Assembly: GCF_014633365.1 (NCBI RefSeq)
Contig: NC_068344.1
Location: 32,615,170-32,679,169 of the forward strand
Length of the DNA stretch: 64,000 nucleotides
Origin: Diospyros lotus
Taxonomy: Eukaryota; Streptophyta; Magnoliopsida; Ericales; Ebenaceae
Direction: 5' to 3'
In this document: positions 8,055 to 20,325 of the stretch, piece after piece
How the letters are laid out: the number at the start of each line of letters is the position of its first letter
Position numbering within the stretch: position 1 is the stretch's first letter
The notes under the pieces: model-generated
Seen by the model: the letters and a program-made list of their open reading frames with translations, nothing else
Databases searched by the model: none
Told to the model about the DNA's origin: nothing
Program-made: the position numbers and the translations under genes

Positions 8055-10264
8055 GTTTGTGCCAATTGAAGACTCTTCAAGAACTCAACATTAGGGGAAA
8101 TGAACATCTGGGCACCTTACCTTGGTGCTTAGCCAACTTGACATCACTTCGTTTTCTGGATATCTCTTCCAATTATTTCAATGGAAATATCGCTTTTTCT
8201 CCACTTGTCAATCTAACAACCTTGAAATACCTTGCACTTTCAAATAATCAATTTGATGTTCCAGTTTCATTCAAGTCATTTTTAAACCATTCCAAACTTA
8301 AGGTCCTTGAAAGCCTTAACAACAAGTTGGTGGTGGAAAGGGAATGTCATTCCTCCACCCCAAGTTTCCAATTAGCAATTATCCGTCTATCTGATACGGA
8401 ATCTAGCAACTGCTCCGTAGGTTTTCCCCATTTCCTCTACCATCAAAATGAACTTCAAGTGATTGAGCTCTCTCAAATTGATTTTAACGGGAAGTGGCCG
8501 AATTGGTTGTTGGAGAATAATTCTAGATTGGTAAGTCTTGTTATGCCAGACAATTCATTACATGGACCAATTTTACAGTTGCCTTTGAATCCCATAACAG
8601 GGCTTTCCATTTTGGACATATCCAACAATCATATTGAAGGCTACATCCCTTACAAACTTGCTAGTATCTTTCCACGTTTAGTATATTTAAACATGTCTAC
8701 AAATGGCCTCAAAGGTGATATTCCTTCCTCATTGGGTGACCTAACCTCTTTAAAATATCTAGATTTATCAAACAATCGATTATCTGGAAAAATACCAGTG
8801 AATTTGGCCAAGGCTTGTGAGTCCTTGAGATTGTTGAGCCTATCAAACAACTACTTGACAGGTCCTATCCTACCCCCTCAAACAAACTCAAGCACAATTA
8901 ATTTTTTACTTCTAGACAACAATCACTTCACACAAATTCCAGATAGCTTGTTAATAAACTCGTTGGTAGTGTTGAATGTGGGTCACAATCAATTAGCAGG
9001 AAAGATTAATCCAGGATGGATTTGGAATCAATGGTGGTCTTTATGGGTCCTTTCCTTGTCCAACAATAATTTTGAAGGACCTATCCCAATTGAATTTTGT
9101 GAGCTTCATAATCTGATTGTGTTGGACCTCTCAAATAATTACTTCACAGGAATTGTGCCATCTTGTTTTTCAAACTTGTCAGATGTGGAATTCGTTTGGT
9201 TGTCAAATAATAGGCTAAGTGGTCCTTTCCCAGAGGGCTTTCATAACAGCTCTGGGCTGACGATACTTGATCTTTCTAATAACCGCTTCAGCAAAGATAT
9301 TCCGAAGTGGATTGGGAACCTCTCCCAAATGCAAAAGCTTCTCTTGAATAATAACAGTTTTGAGGGAAATATTCCAAATCAAGTATGTCACCTGTCCATG
9401 TTAACCGTCATTAATCTTTCTTGGAACAACTTCATTGGTGATATTCCACATTGCTTGCATACCATCGAAGATGAAAGTGGCAACGACGGAGAGATTTTTA
9501 CTTCTATAGATAAAAAATTGACATCATCATTAGATGATTTCAAAACCGTTGCAAAAACGGCCCAATTCCGTTACAAATTGGAGTATGATCACATGGAGTT
9601 CACAACAAAAGGAATATCTCTGTATTACAAGGGAGTTCCTCTAGACCTCTTCTCCGCAATTGATCTCTCCAACAACAAATTGACTGGTTGTATACCACCT
9701 GGAATTGGCAATCTTAGCCATATCAAATCATTGAACTTGTCCCACAACAACTTGACTGGACCAATCCCTGCAACTTTCTCCAACTTGGAGAACATAGAGA
9801 GCTTGGATCTTTCCTACAACAGCTTGCAAGGGAATATCCCCTATAAACTCACAGGTTTACACTATCTGGCAAAATTCAACGTGTCTTACAACAACTTAAG
9901 TGGAAGGATACCTCAAGGACCAAACCAATTTCAAACTTTTGATGGGAGTAGCTACATTGGAAATTCACTCCTTTGTGGAGAAGAAGTTGCAAATGGTTGC
10001 AATTCGCCCCCGCCAATAGCATCACCCAACAATGGCAGTGAAGTGGAATTTGGCTTTATTGACATGGGCACTTTCTATATGAGCTTTGCAGGGTCTTACT
10101 TGACTGTGTTACTAGTTATTGCAGGAATTTTATACATAAATCCTCATTGGAGACGAGTATGGTTCCACTTCATTGAGGTTTTCATTGCCTCTTGCTACTA
10201 CTTCGTTATGGGTAACCTTTGGAAGTTCAAAGCCAAGTTCCTACATAAGCGATCACCCATCTAA
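8055..10264 (+). CDS. Last exon of the RLP: about 23 LRRs, island, TM and short tail
   Basis: After acceptor TTTTTCAG (8049-8054) the exon stays open for about 736 codons to TAA at 10262-10264. It encodes roughly 19 LRRs of 24 residues (consensus LxxLxxLxLSNNxLxGxIP). A non-LRR island of about 60 residues follows (EDESGNDGE to YYKGVPLD), then four LRRs beginning FSAIDLSNNKLTG. Next come a Cys pair region (LLCGEEVANGC), an acidic linker, a membrane span (around YLTVLLVIAGILY) and a basic tail ending KAKFLHKRSPI. There is no kinase domain. This is the canonical C-terminal architecture of RLP15/CuRe1-like proteins at the plasma membrane. No stop or frameshift was found here, unlike the upstream exons. 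A signal peptide is not encoded in this exon. Confidence 0.9.
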
Positions 10265-11214
10265 AGAAGGTTTAATGTACATAACAAGTTTGTTCTACTT
10301 GATAGGTACATGATAATTTGATTTTCTAAATTTTGTTGTCATGCACCTGTGAATGATTAACATATATTTGATGCCCAATGTCGAAATATCTTAGCTTTGT
10401 TTTGAGCACTACATTAATATTTCTCATCTCCTAGCAACTCTTTATGAGTTATTTTTTTCCCACAATCTAGCATTGAGTTGCCCACCATTTAACTAAACTG
10501 CTTACTCAGCCTTCTTATATTTCTCACGCCTATGTAAAGGTTGACTTCAAAAAATTGGTTTTGGGTGATTAAAAGCAGCTAATTCTATCTAAGAAGTTAG
10601 GATAGAATAATAAAAGCATTAAAAGCAACAAAGTCCTCCTTTCTTTTTAAATATACATGCTAGGTGAATAACAATTATAAAATTTGGTGCAGCACTTATT
10701 GTTTGTAACAATGTAGAAAATAAGAAATAAACATTAAACTCTAATTCTAGACAATTGCAAATTATAAACCAATAATCACTTGAAATCTCCGTTAGCTCAG
10801 TAAAAAATTTGTCATAAATTCTTATCAAGCCTCAATCATATTGAATATCGTCAATTATATAAATTTTAACTCGTTAAACATCTCGATCTATAAAAATATA
10901 TTTTCTATCATACCTGAAAATTTTCTATCAAGTTTTTTATTTTTTTTTTTTGGTCTTTCTTTATCGCTCTTGCTAAAAATTATTATATTTCATCAATCTC
11001 CTCGCAAGAACCTCTATTGATCTTTTTCTCTAATGACCAAATTATTTAGTTGTATCTTGCATCTTTTTATATTTTAAGAGGAGTCATTTTAACCTTATTA
11101 AAAATAATCTAACTTCTAATCATATTCTTTCTTGTATGACAACCACCTTAATATCCTTATCTCCGTTACACTCATATGTTGGAGTTTTACCACCTGATAT
11201 TCGGTGCCATACAA
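10265..11214. other. RLP 3' flank, AT-rich
   Basis: Presumed 3' untranslated region just after the stop, then AT-rich sequence with long T runs (about 10930-10950). No supported gene or clear repeat family. Confidence 0.5.
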
Positions 11215-13704
11215 TGATTAATGTACCTCATTTAAAAATCAATTACAAGATGAATCTTTATTGCCAAATTTATCAAGAAATTTAAGTTCCAAAAAATGGT
11301 AGTTTAATAATTTTGCTTCTTAAGCTTTGTTCAGTTACATCTTTTTCAATGTTTAGAAGATAAAAACTAGGTAAAATATTTTTATAGCTAAAATGTTTTA
11401 CAAAGTAAAAATGACTTACCAAAATAATTTTGGTAAATCATCTTCTTTTTCCATACAAAAACTCATAAATTTTCTTTCATTCTATAAGACCACCTTCAGA
11501 TAAATGTTTATGTATATAAATTAATACATAAATATGCATACATACTTACATACATATATATATATATAAGTATGGATAAGGGGAGGCAAAGCCTCCATTT
11601 GCAATTTACTTCTTTTACCGAAATTAAGAGTACGACTAATAAAGGATTACGTAAGAGTGGTAATTCTAAGTATAGTTAATTTTTGAAAAATATTTTCTTT
11701 ACATGCAAATAGAACACTATAAAATAAAATAAAAATAACTTTTTGTGTAAAATATTTTCATCTGTGAATTACTTTCTAGTGTCAAATATTTTACGAAACA
11801 CATGAAATCATAATGTAAAACTTTAAATAATTTTACATTAAAAATTAATATTCAAGTAGATGTGTCAAATAGGCTAATTAGACCGTGTCATGCTAATTCA
11901 AGGGCTTTAGGGCACAATTGTCAGGCCGTGCTACTAGGCTCGAGCCACGTGGCACACAGGCCACGCCTTAGGCTGCTTAGGTTATTTTTGAGCAATACAT
12001 ATCTAAAAAAACTCTCATTTTTATCTATAAAAAAAATATTAGTTATTTATCTCATTATGCGTGTAACAACATATCAAGCATTAATATCACTGTGTAGGGA
12101 CACTAAGCAAAGTAATTTTAAATAATTTAAGAACTAAACATTAAAAAAATGAACAGAAAACCCAGAGATTCTCATCTTGAATCAACAGGTCATGATCTCC
12201 TAGATCCAACAAGAAAATAACTTAATAATTCTCCTAGTCAATTCAGGTTTTCCAAGCCAACTATTCATTGTTAATTCATGATCCACTAAAACCTAGCGAA
12301 GCAATGAATTGACTTCATGATCTGGCAGACAAAACAAGAGGAGTACTGGGTATGGTTTTGCCATATTTTTTGTCCTGTTTTTGGGGAGTGTTAGGAGATT
12401 ACATGGATGGACCAGTGAATGTTAAATTGCAGAATGGTTGAGATTTTTCATTCTTTAAAAATAAAAATAAAAAAGATTAGGAGAAATTGCTTAATAGGGA
12501 ATAGTTCTCCCTAAAAAGGAGTATCCCATGGCACGTACTCAAGTACAAGGATGTATCGTATTTGAACACAGTCTTTACCCTGCATTTTACTAATTGATTA
12601 GTAATGAAGAGGCTTAAAGTTGAAAAGAACCAGAATCTATGCAATTCATTAGGAAAGGCCACAAATTCATGTTTCCAAATACCAGTGTGCTCCATGGCCC
12701 ATGGTCCATGCAAGATACCAGATTTTAAGAAAACGCAATCTCCTGGGCTTCAGAATTATCCAAAAGAAATGAAATCAAAATTAATACAAGATGCATATGG
12801 ATGAATCATATTTATCAGATTCATGTTTCCAGCATGAAAAAGAACAACTATAACAAGGATTCAAATAATCAAACGACATGATAACCTTCACATGTTAAAA
12901 AAATAAAATTAATTAAAAACAGTAAATTTAAAAATTGAAGAGATTTTAGGGTCATGCCAATTTCAAGTCATTGTAATTTTTTAATTAATCTCAATCTCCT
13001 ACCTTTTTTTTTATCAATAACTATTCTCATGTGCATCATTATAAATTTTTAATTAATCTTAATCTTCTACATTCCTTTATCAATAATCAATGGCACTTAT
13101 CCCCTCACAATTATTTCATGTATTTTTAATTAATCTCAATATCTCCCTTGTATGATTGTATCACAACTATTTTCTTGTGTCTGGCAATGGCCACGACTCC
13201 ATTGTCTTTCTCAGTTCCTCTCCTTCTCAATTTTGTGATCATCTATTGTCACTGGCATATGCTATCAATCTGTGCAGGTGTAGGTCTTCAATCCAATCGA
13301 TTTTACAATTACGTCTTCTCTTGAGCAATTCCATTTTCGCCCTAATCATCCTATTGTGTGACTTATGATCAAGTATATCTTTTGATTTTTTTTTTATTAG
13401 CCCTTAAATTATTAATTAATTTTGTGTATATATTTTAATATTTGTGATCCCTCTATTATTAGTGAATCTACACTAATTGATTTACGATGGTGTCTATTGA
13501 AAAACATTTGTTTGAACAAATTAATTTTAATAGTTTAATTATTGATTTTTCATCTAAAAATGTTAAAAGAGTAAATTTAAAGTGAAATATTGTGAATTTT
13601 ATATAATAAAAAAATTTATTCACATTAATTTTATTTTTAAATATAGTCATAGAGGGCTCCATAACAAATTTCACATAGTGCCCCTAAAATCTTAGGGCCG
13701 ACCT

Positions 13705-14363
13705 TAGAGGTGGCAAAACAAGTTGGCAGGTCATCATCAGGTCATGTTGAGACACACGTATAACACGATTATAACAAACATAAACATGACATGATTAACT
13801 AATCATGTCAAAACCCTCAACCCTAACACAGACATGTTTATTAAACGAGTTATACGACACAACATGCATAACTCGTTTAACAAACAAGTTAAACAGATCA
13901 CACACGACACGACGTGGTAACCCACTTATTAAACAAACACAACACGACACGTTAACACGAATAAAAACCTATTAACACGAATAAAACACGTTTAACTTGT
14001 TAAAATAGGAATATCCTCAACAATCAACACATAATAAAAGGCATCTAACATACAAAATAAAATACAGTCAACCAAAAAGAAAATAAAATACAATCATCCC
14101 AACAACCCTTTTAATTAAAAAATGTCATTTCGTATATAATCATGTTAACGTGTTCGGGTCAACCCGTTAACCCGTGTAATTAAACGGATTATTACGTATC
14201 TAAACGGGTTAGATGGGTTAACCCGCCTAAGACACGAAAATAATCGTGTCATAAATGAGTTGACCCGTTTATGACCTGAACCCATTAGCCCCAACCCTAA
14301 CCCGCTTAACTCCGTGTCGTTTCGTGTTGTGTAATCGGGTCGTGTCAAAAATTGTCAGCCCTA
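13705..14363. mobile_element. hAT-like MITE in block A
   Basis: The left end TAGAGGTGGCAAAAC and the right end TTGTCAGCCCTA form imperfect inverted repeats of the 'TAGGGYTGNCAA' type common in plant MITEs. The interior is full of palindromic variants of 'cgggttaacccg' and 'taacacga'. No ORF is credible. No convincing 8-bp target duplication is visible. Adjacent 'gggccgacc' and 'cagccctg' may be remains of a second GGGCCGGCCC-type MITE. Confidence 0.5.
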
Positions 14364-15060
14364 TTCAGCCCTGCCCACTCGGATGAAATTGTGGCCACCG
14401 AAGAGTGGCCACAACCGAGATCCACTCGGTCCTTAGACCCCGTGCTTCTTCAAACCCCTTGAGTCGAATATGTTGTGAAATATGTCAGGAATATTTCAAA
14501 AATATGATATCCAAGAAGTTCTAGATGGTTGCCACGTGTCCCCTAGGAAATTTGGGATGACTGTCACGTGTCCTTCACTCCCTCCTCTGTAAATAGGCAG
14601 TTTGTCTCTTCATTAAGGGGAATCGTTTTAGGGGATAAGAACTCTATTTTGCTCTCAAGCATTCAAATGGTCAGTTGGTTCTTCAAGGCCAATCGTTACT
14701 TAAGGGTCAGACAGTTGTTTCAATAGTACTATTCATGAAGGAGTTATTATTCACGAGCAACTATTCATCAATATAAATATGAGCATTTATGCACATATCG
14801 ATAATGTCATGCATATTATTTGCAACATGCATTGGATGTATTTCTCATAACGTTGTTTGACTTGGCCGTCAGAAGGCCTATGTGGGGGACTCCCCTACGT
14901 GGCCTTCTAACTATTGTTTTGCCCCCGCAGGTTAAATCCTAGGCTGCTTACTCTTAACTTTAGAAGACTAACCTATTGAAGACCCCCTCAGGGTCCTACA
15001 CTGCTTGTCATCGGAAAACCCTTCTAAACACCTCACATAAGAGATTCTAAAAACTATTTC
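14364..15060 (+). mobile_element. LTR-like segment, possible solo LTR
   Basis: The segment contains a TATA-like 'tgtaaatagg' near 14588 in a setting similar to the Tat LTR promoter. Next comes a leader with a perfect-looking hairpin around 14874-14916 ('gaaggcc', 'gggggactcccc', 'ggccttc') and an LTR-like GC-rich tail. The ends could not be fixed and no target duplication was found. It is absent from block B at the homologous place. Confidence 0.35.
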
Positions 15061-15410
15061 AAACCCGTGCCTTGTTGAGTTCCAATTTCAACTCGATCCA
15101 AAACCGTTAAAAGTCTTGCTGATGATATCCTAAACCCTTGACAGTAATGGATACTTCTGCTCACGCCGATTCCTGTATAAATAAATTTTATTATTATAAC
15201 TCGGCAACAACAAAAACAAATCAAACAAGAACATATGAAATTAATTGCACCAAGTGGAGTCAATTATATAAATTTTATATAGTTATAAACTTTTTTTTTT
15301 TTTTTTTTGCAAAGTAATCTTAAAATTTCAAGACTAGATGCAACCGTTCTAACATGGCACTGTCGTGATGCCTTGAAGATTCAAAATGGGTGGAGCTACC
15401 AATTGATGGA

Positions 15411-15432
15411 AGAGAGAGAGAGAGAGAGAGAG
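15411..15432. repeat. (GA)n microsatellite
   Basis: An uninterrupted run of about ten GA dinucleotides within block A. Likely length-polymorphic. Confidence 0.85.
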
Positions 15433-16396
15433 ATTGAGATTTTACACCTTTAAGTGGGAGGCAAAAGAGAGTACTAACCCACAGAAGGGCTGCTAGTGGT
15501 AGCCACTGGGAGGAGCATCCTTCTTTGTTAGATTCAACGAGGTTGAATCTATATACCCATGGAACAGTCGGAACCACTCTGAAACGCATTGATTAAATTA
15601 AGGTTAAATTCTAAATATTTATTGATCATCGTAATAATGAGATAATAAGAAATTAATAAAGTATGAGAAAAGAATCTAGATATACATTATGCTACCAAAG
15701 CAATTATGGAAATGCAATCTTTAAGGAGACAATCAGCAACTGCCGTGTCACTAGGAAAGGCCTTTCCTTCGGGGTAGCACTCCCTAATCACCTAGAAGTC
15801 AGAAAGGCCTTCGTCTTGGCAACTAGGAAGGGCAAGGGGTGTGCTCCGTGTCCTACACCTACGGTTTCAATGGCTAAATTTATTTTTAAAAAATCAAACT
15901 TCAACTCCAAACTGCTTTTCAACGAGAGAAAAATTAAGGGGAATTATGTTCAGCCTGACTGAAACTAAACATCATGGGTCAAATGAGGGTCCTAAAAAAT
16001 CATTATTCAAATTTAATTCTAAACCCATCCACATAAATTTCAGGAACTTGGTTCAAAAATTGCTATTTAACTCCTGTTGAACTAGTCTCAATTTTTTCCC
16101 AAACATATTATTAAAATTTATTTTCAATCAAAAACATATCACACACACGATAATTTAATGCCTTAAATATCACTTCCTTTGGGGCTACAAACCCTTGGTC
16201 CAAGCCCACTTCATAACACATTTTATGCCTTAAATATCACACACGCAATAATTTATTTTCAAGCAAAAAAATCTTAACCAAAAACATTATTATTTATTTA
16301 ATTGCAACTAACAATTAAGGCCCACATGACATGCTCTACATCATAATGTAAATATCATCTAAGACCCATTAAACGGGTCATTACAAATATTATTTT

Positions 16397-17344
16397 CTCC
16401 TAATCATATTATAAAGGGTTTAAGTCTAAAAGTCATCTCTTCCATGCATTAAAAGAAAAAAAGAAATCAAGTCTTCTGTGACCACTTTGCAAATGAAATA
16501 TTCATTCAATGGCCTCAAATGGGTGCTCAATCTCTTTCATTAATGTATTTCTACCCCCTATCAAATTGTTAATTATTTTCCAAACTGCTTTGTCAATGAC
16601 ATGTTCCTTTCATAATTAAATTCTCCATCAAATATAACTTTAGCTTTCCGACTCAGTCATGGAAAAACAAAATAGATAACAATGGAAAAAAACAAAATAG
16701 ATGAAATTATTAGTATTTTTGTGCTATAGTGTTACATTCTAGAATATGAAAATCCTCTTTCATGAGTTATACAATAGATCTCCACTTATATGAAGTTGAA
16801 CACATGTACAAATTTTAAAAATTTTGATAGTTATGGATATCAAATCACATTCAATTATGAACATAAATATTTATATTTAAGAAAGCGTGATTATTTTGTG
16901 TTTTTCCAATTCAAATGATTTTTATAGAAGATTAAACTTTGTTCATGTATAGTTCAAAGTGAGATTCCAACATCTTCACAAGAATGACTTAGGTGATGAT
17001 AGATCATTCGTAAGAAAACATAACATTATAAGTTTGAATCTTTTCATGTTTCTTAAAATGAACATTATAGTTTTTTTTTCATGTAAAAGTAGAAGAAAAT
17101 ATTCTAGCAATATATATATATATATACTTAAAAGTTTTGAGTTACACTTACTAATTATATAAAAAAACACAAGTCATTCTTGTGAATCTTTTCATGTGGA
17201 ACTTCTAGTATTTATGATAATGCACGTTTTTAACATAAAAATCAACCCTACCATTTCCAAATGTGTGGAATAAGTTGTAAGGCATGCCATATTTCCAAGT
17301 CAATACAAGTCTCCTCCTCTTGTCTCTTTATATAATTTTGCAAG
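16397..17344 (+). repeat. Block D, copy 1
   Basis: It aligns with 24231-26200: 'atcatattataaagggtttaag' opens both copies. Shared stretches include 'tcaatggcctcaaatgggtgc', 'gttatacaatagatctccactta', 'aaaagttttgagttacacttact' and 'gtaaggcatgccatatttcc'. Copy 1 is cut by the copia element at 17345 and resumes at 23611. Its right end is a TATA-like motif ('ctctttatataattttg'). No ORF. It might derive from a duplicated gene promoter, but no gene is attached. Confidence 0.7.
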
Positions 17345-17751
17345 TGTTGGTTATGTGCATCAGGATCAGCAACTCACTCTACTGTCCACGTATTATCTTT
17401 TTAATCAGTCAAGTTTATGTTCCTAGTTTATAGGATTTGGTTATTTTGTTATATCTAGTAGTGCCGTATGATTCTCGGTTATTTGTGTTAAATTTTGACT
17501 TAGTAGCTGCTGATGTGGTTTGAAGAAGTCAAAAATAAAATAGGATTATCCATAACTAATAAATTAGCAAATATCTGATATTGTTTGTTAGTTGTTTTAG
17601 ATAGATATTATGTCATATTATTCTCCTCTTTATGCTCATTTCAATTTACATTTTAGTTGTATAAATTGGAGTCTACAATTGAATAAAAAATACGCCTTTC
17701 GCTTTGATATTTTTTCATTCCCTTTTCTTTTTTCTTCATAAAATACCAACA

Positions 17752-17768
17752 AATGGTATCAGAGCCCT
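17752..17768 (+). other. tRNA-Met primer-binding site, nested copia
   Basis: AATGGTATCAGAGCCC follows the LTR directly. TGGTATCAGAGC is the complement of the 3' end of plant initiator tRNA-Met. Confidence 0.85.
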
Positions 17769-17850
17769 TTTTCTTGAGGGACCTGTGAGTTGAGAGAAAC
17801 AAAAAAACCATATTCACAAACACTCAAACTCAAGCCGACAATCTACAAAG

Positions 17851-18768
17851 ATGGAAGCAGAATCAAGTCACGGAATGCCGGCAACACCGATATTTGGTGG
17901 CGACAACTATTAAGTATGGGTTATTAAAATGAAAATCCATCTCAAGGCACTAGATCTTTGGGAAACAATTGAGGAAGATTACATAATCGCTGATTTGCCG
18001 GCCAATCCAACTGTGAACCAAATAAAGATTCACAAGGAGAGGAATACAAGGAAGGCTAAAGCCATGGCCTACTTGTATGCTGCAGTTTCTCCTAATATTT
18101 TCACAAAAATCATGAACCTGTCTTCAGCAAAAGCCATTTGGGATCATCTCAAAGAAGAATACCAAGGCAATGAACGAGTGAAGAATATGCAAGTGTTAAA
18201 CTTGATTAGAGAGTTTGAAATGCAAAGAATAAAGGAATCAGAAACTGTGAAGGAGTACACTGACATGTTGCTTAGCCTTGCTAACAAAGTGAGTTTGTTA
18301 GGTAAGGATTTTCCTGATCAAAGAATCATTAAAAAAATACTTGTTACACTTCCAGAGAGGTATGAAGTCACCATCTCTTCTTTAGAAAATGCAAAAGATC
18401 TGTCAAGCATTTCCTTGGCAGAGTTACTTAATGCTTTACAGGCTCAAGAACAAAGAAGGCTTGTGAGAATAGGAGTCGTTGAAGGAGCTTTCCAGGCACA
18501 AACAAGGCCCATCGGTGAAAAAAAGGTTTGGAATCACAACAAGAAGCTTGCAAATGCTGGAAACAACAATAGTGGAAATTATCCACCTTGCCCTTACTGC
18601 AAAAAAAACAATCATCCACAACACAAGTGTTAGTGGAGGCCCGATGTAAAGTGCAACAAATGTGATCAATTAGGTCACATCACAATTGTGTGCAGATCAC
18701 AACAACAAGAAGGCGAAGCTAGAGCTGTTGCTGACCAACATGAGGAGAAGGAGGAGGAGTTATTTTAA
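17851..18768 (+). pseudogene. gag of the nested copia element
   Basis: ATG at 17851 opens a copia gag (UBN2 type) with motifs ATPIFGGDNY, KIHLKALDLWETIEEDY, then RYEVTISSLENAKDLSSISL and LQAQEQRR. Two stops break it: TAA at 17911 where family members have Gln (NY-Q-VW), and TAG at 18631 where a Trp is expected just after the first cysteine set of the zinc knuckle (CPYCKKNNHPQHKC). The frame resumes as RPDVKCNKCDQLGH and ends near 18768. Both stops fit single C-to-T or G-to-A changes. Confidence 0.8.
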
Positions 18769-19365
18769 CTCTACTAAAAAAAAAACCATATCCATGCCTA
18801 TGCCCAAAAAAATGCCTATACCAAAAAAAAAATGCCTATGCCCCAAAACCCATAACCATACCTATGCCTCATAACTATAAAATCATAAATCCCCCATATG
18901 CTATATCCAAGTCATACCAAAATTAAAATGCTTTGCATTTGCAGCCTCAAAGTCAAGTAGGAGTGTTGAATTTTGACTTAGTAGCTGCTGATATAGTTTG
19001 AAGAAGTCAAAAATAAAATAGGATTATCCATAACCAATAAATTAGCAAATATCTGATATTATTTGTTAGTTGTTTTGGATAGATATTATGTCATATTATT
19101 CTCCTCTTTATGCTCATTTCAATTTAATTTTAGTTGTATAAATTGGAGTCTACGATTAAATAAAAAATACGTCTTTCGCTTTGATATTTTTTCATTCCCT
19201 TTTCTTTTTTCTTCATAAAATACCAACAATTTGGTTAATTTCCCAGTCTTTATATTCTGTGCAAACTTTTACTTTTGTAGTGGTATTGAATTCCCGTATA
19301 TCTCTCCCTTCTTATCAGAAGAAATCTCAGTCTACAGAATTGTTCTTTCAGCTTTTAAACTAACA

Positions 19366-19380
19366 ATTGGTATCAAAGCT
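19366..19380 (+). other. tRNA-Met primer-binding site, outer copia
   Basis: ATTGGTATCAAAGC directly follows the 5' LTR. It matches the initiator tRNA-Met primer site with one change (CAAAGC for CAGAGC). Confidence 0.8.
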
Positions 19381-19417
19381 TTCTTCTTAAGGGATCTGTG
19401 TGATAGTTTTACGCATC

Positions 19418-20325
19418 ATGGAAGCCCAAGCCAGTTTCTCCTCAATTGCTCCACTAGTATTCGACGGAGACAACTACCAGATTTGGGTTGTACGCATGGA
19501 GACATACTTGGATGCTTTGGATCTTTGGGAAGCAGTGGAAGTAGACTATGAAGTCCCTGCACTTTCGAACAATCCCACCATGGCACAGATCAAAGCTTAG
19601 AAGGAAAAGAAGACAAAGAAATCAAAGGCAAAGGCCTGCCTGTTTGCTGCCGTTTCATCCGCCATCTTTACTCGTATCATGTCTCTAAAGTCTACAAAGG
19701 AGATATGGGACTATCTCAAGACCGAATATGAAGGAGATGAAAGAATCAAAGGGATGAAAGTCCTGAACTTGATCAGGGAATTTGAACTTCAAAGAATGAA
19801 GGACTCATAAACGATTAAAGACTACTTAGATAGGCTTCTTAGCATTGCAAACAAGGTTAGGCTTCTTGGATCTGAGTTTACTGATTCAAGAATTGTAGAA
19901 AAAATTCTTGTTACAGTACCGGAAAGATATATATGAAGCTACCATCACTACCTTGGAGAATACGAAGGATTTGTCAAAAATTTCCTTAGTAGAATTGCTT
20001 AATCCATTGCAAGCACAAGAGCAAAGAAGATTAATGAGGGAGGATAAAACAATCGAGGGAGCGTTGGCAACCAAGCATCAGAACAATTTTGAAGGAAGCG
20101 GAGCAAGTACAACAAAAGGAAAGAATGTGAATCAGAAGAAATCCTATCCACCTTTCAAGCACTGTGGAAAGAAGGGTCATCCTCCATTTAGATGTTGGAG
20201 AAGACTTGATGCTAAGTGTTCAAAGTGCAACCAACTTGGACATGAAGCAGTAATTTGCAAAGAAAAGGTGCGCGCAGCAGCAGGAAGTTGATGCCCAAGT
20301 AGCAGACCAAGAGGATGAAGATCAG
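19418..20325 (+). pseudogene. gag of the outer copia element
   Basis: Start ATG 19418 (MEAQASFSS). The UBN2-type gag has VFDGDNYQIWVVRMETYLDA, then IWDYLKTEYEGDERIKGMKV, and zinc knuckles near 20150-20260 (HCGKKGHPPFRC and CSKCNQLGHEAVIC; the first has lost its leading Cys). It is broken by TAG at 19598, TAA at 19808 and a frameshift at about 19923-19930. A second shift near 20270 precedes the protease frame. Confidence 0.8.

Larger units (their letters stand above)
4203..10264 (+). pseudogene. RLP15/CuRe1-type receptor-like protein locus, N-terminal part broken
   Basis: This is a leucine-rich repeat receptor-like protein gene: extracellular LRRs, one membrane span, short basic tail, no kinase. 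Exon pieces can be joined by phase-1 splice sites: 4203-4361, 4561 to a stop at 4617-4619, 7478-7847 (interrupted by a MITE) and the intact last exon 8055-10264. A further LRR piece at 4711-4790 resembles an exon that should lie before 4203, so the locus may merge two tandem paralogues. The large intron holds nested CACTA elements. The signal peptide and cap exons are missing, either lost or separated by the gypsy element at 1-3402. RLPs of this type act in extracellular perception together with SOBIR1-like kinases (family knowledge). I call the locus a pseudogene, with the caveat that the last exon is fully open. Confidence 0.7.
11215..16115 (+). repeat. Block A: first copy of a multi-kb non-coding repeat
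   Basis: Blocks A (11215-16115), B (28417-30964 plus 42870-43090) and C (45540-48765) align over long stretches. Landmarks shared by eye include the segment at 11318-11395 (B 28504-28600), 'aggccac...ctgcttaggttatttt' (11960, 29055, C 45575), 'ccactaaaacctagc' (12283, 29295, C 45927) and 'caattatggaaatgcaatcttta' (15700; 42899 in B). A and C share a right end near 'aaacatattattaaaatt'. Copy A is interrupted at about 12900-15190 by other elements. There is no protein-coding capacity and no obvious termini, so it may be a segmental duplication or an old non-autonomous element. Confidence 0.65.
17486..19228 (+). mobile_element. Nested gag-only copia element (non-autonomous)
   Basis: Its LTRs are 17486-17751 (266 bp) and 18964-19228 (265 bp), both TGTT...CCAACA. 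By eye they differ at about nine transitions and one indel. Target duplication ATTTG on both sides. The primer site TGGTATCAGAGC starts at 17754. The interior is only about 1.2 kb and encodes gag alone: no protease, integrase, RT or RNase H is present or has room. It must depend on pol from a related element. Its gag is clearly homologous to the gag of the host element. Confidence 0.9.
17345..19365 (+). mobile_element. 5' LTR of the copia element, split by a nested element
   Basis: The LTR runs 17345-17485 and resumes at 19229 to 19365. Between the halves sits a 1743-bp element flanked by the duplicated target ATTTG (17481-17485 and 19229-19233). The uninterrupted 3' LTR at 23339-23610 gives the empty-site reference. 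Confidence 0.9.
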
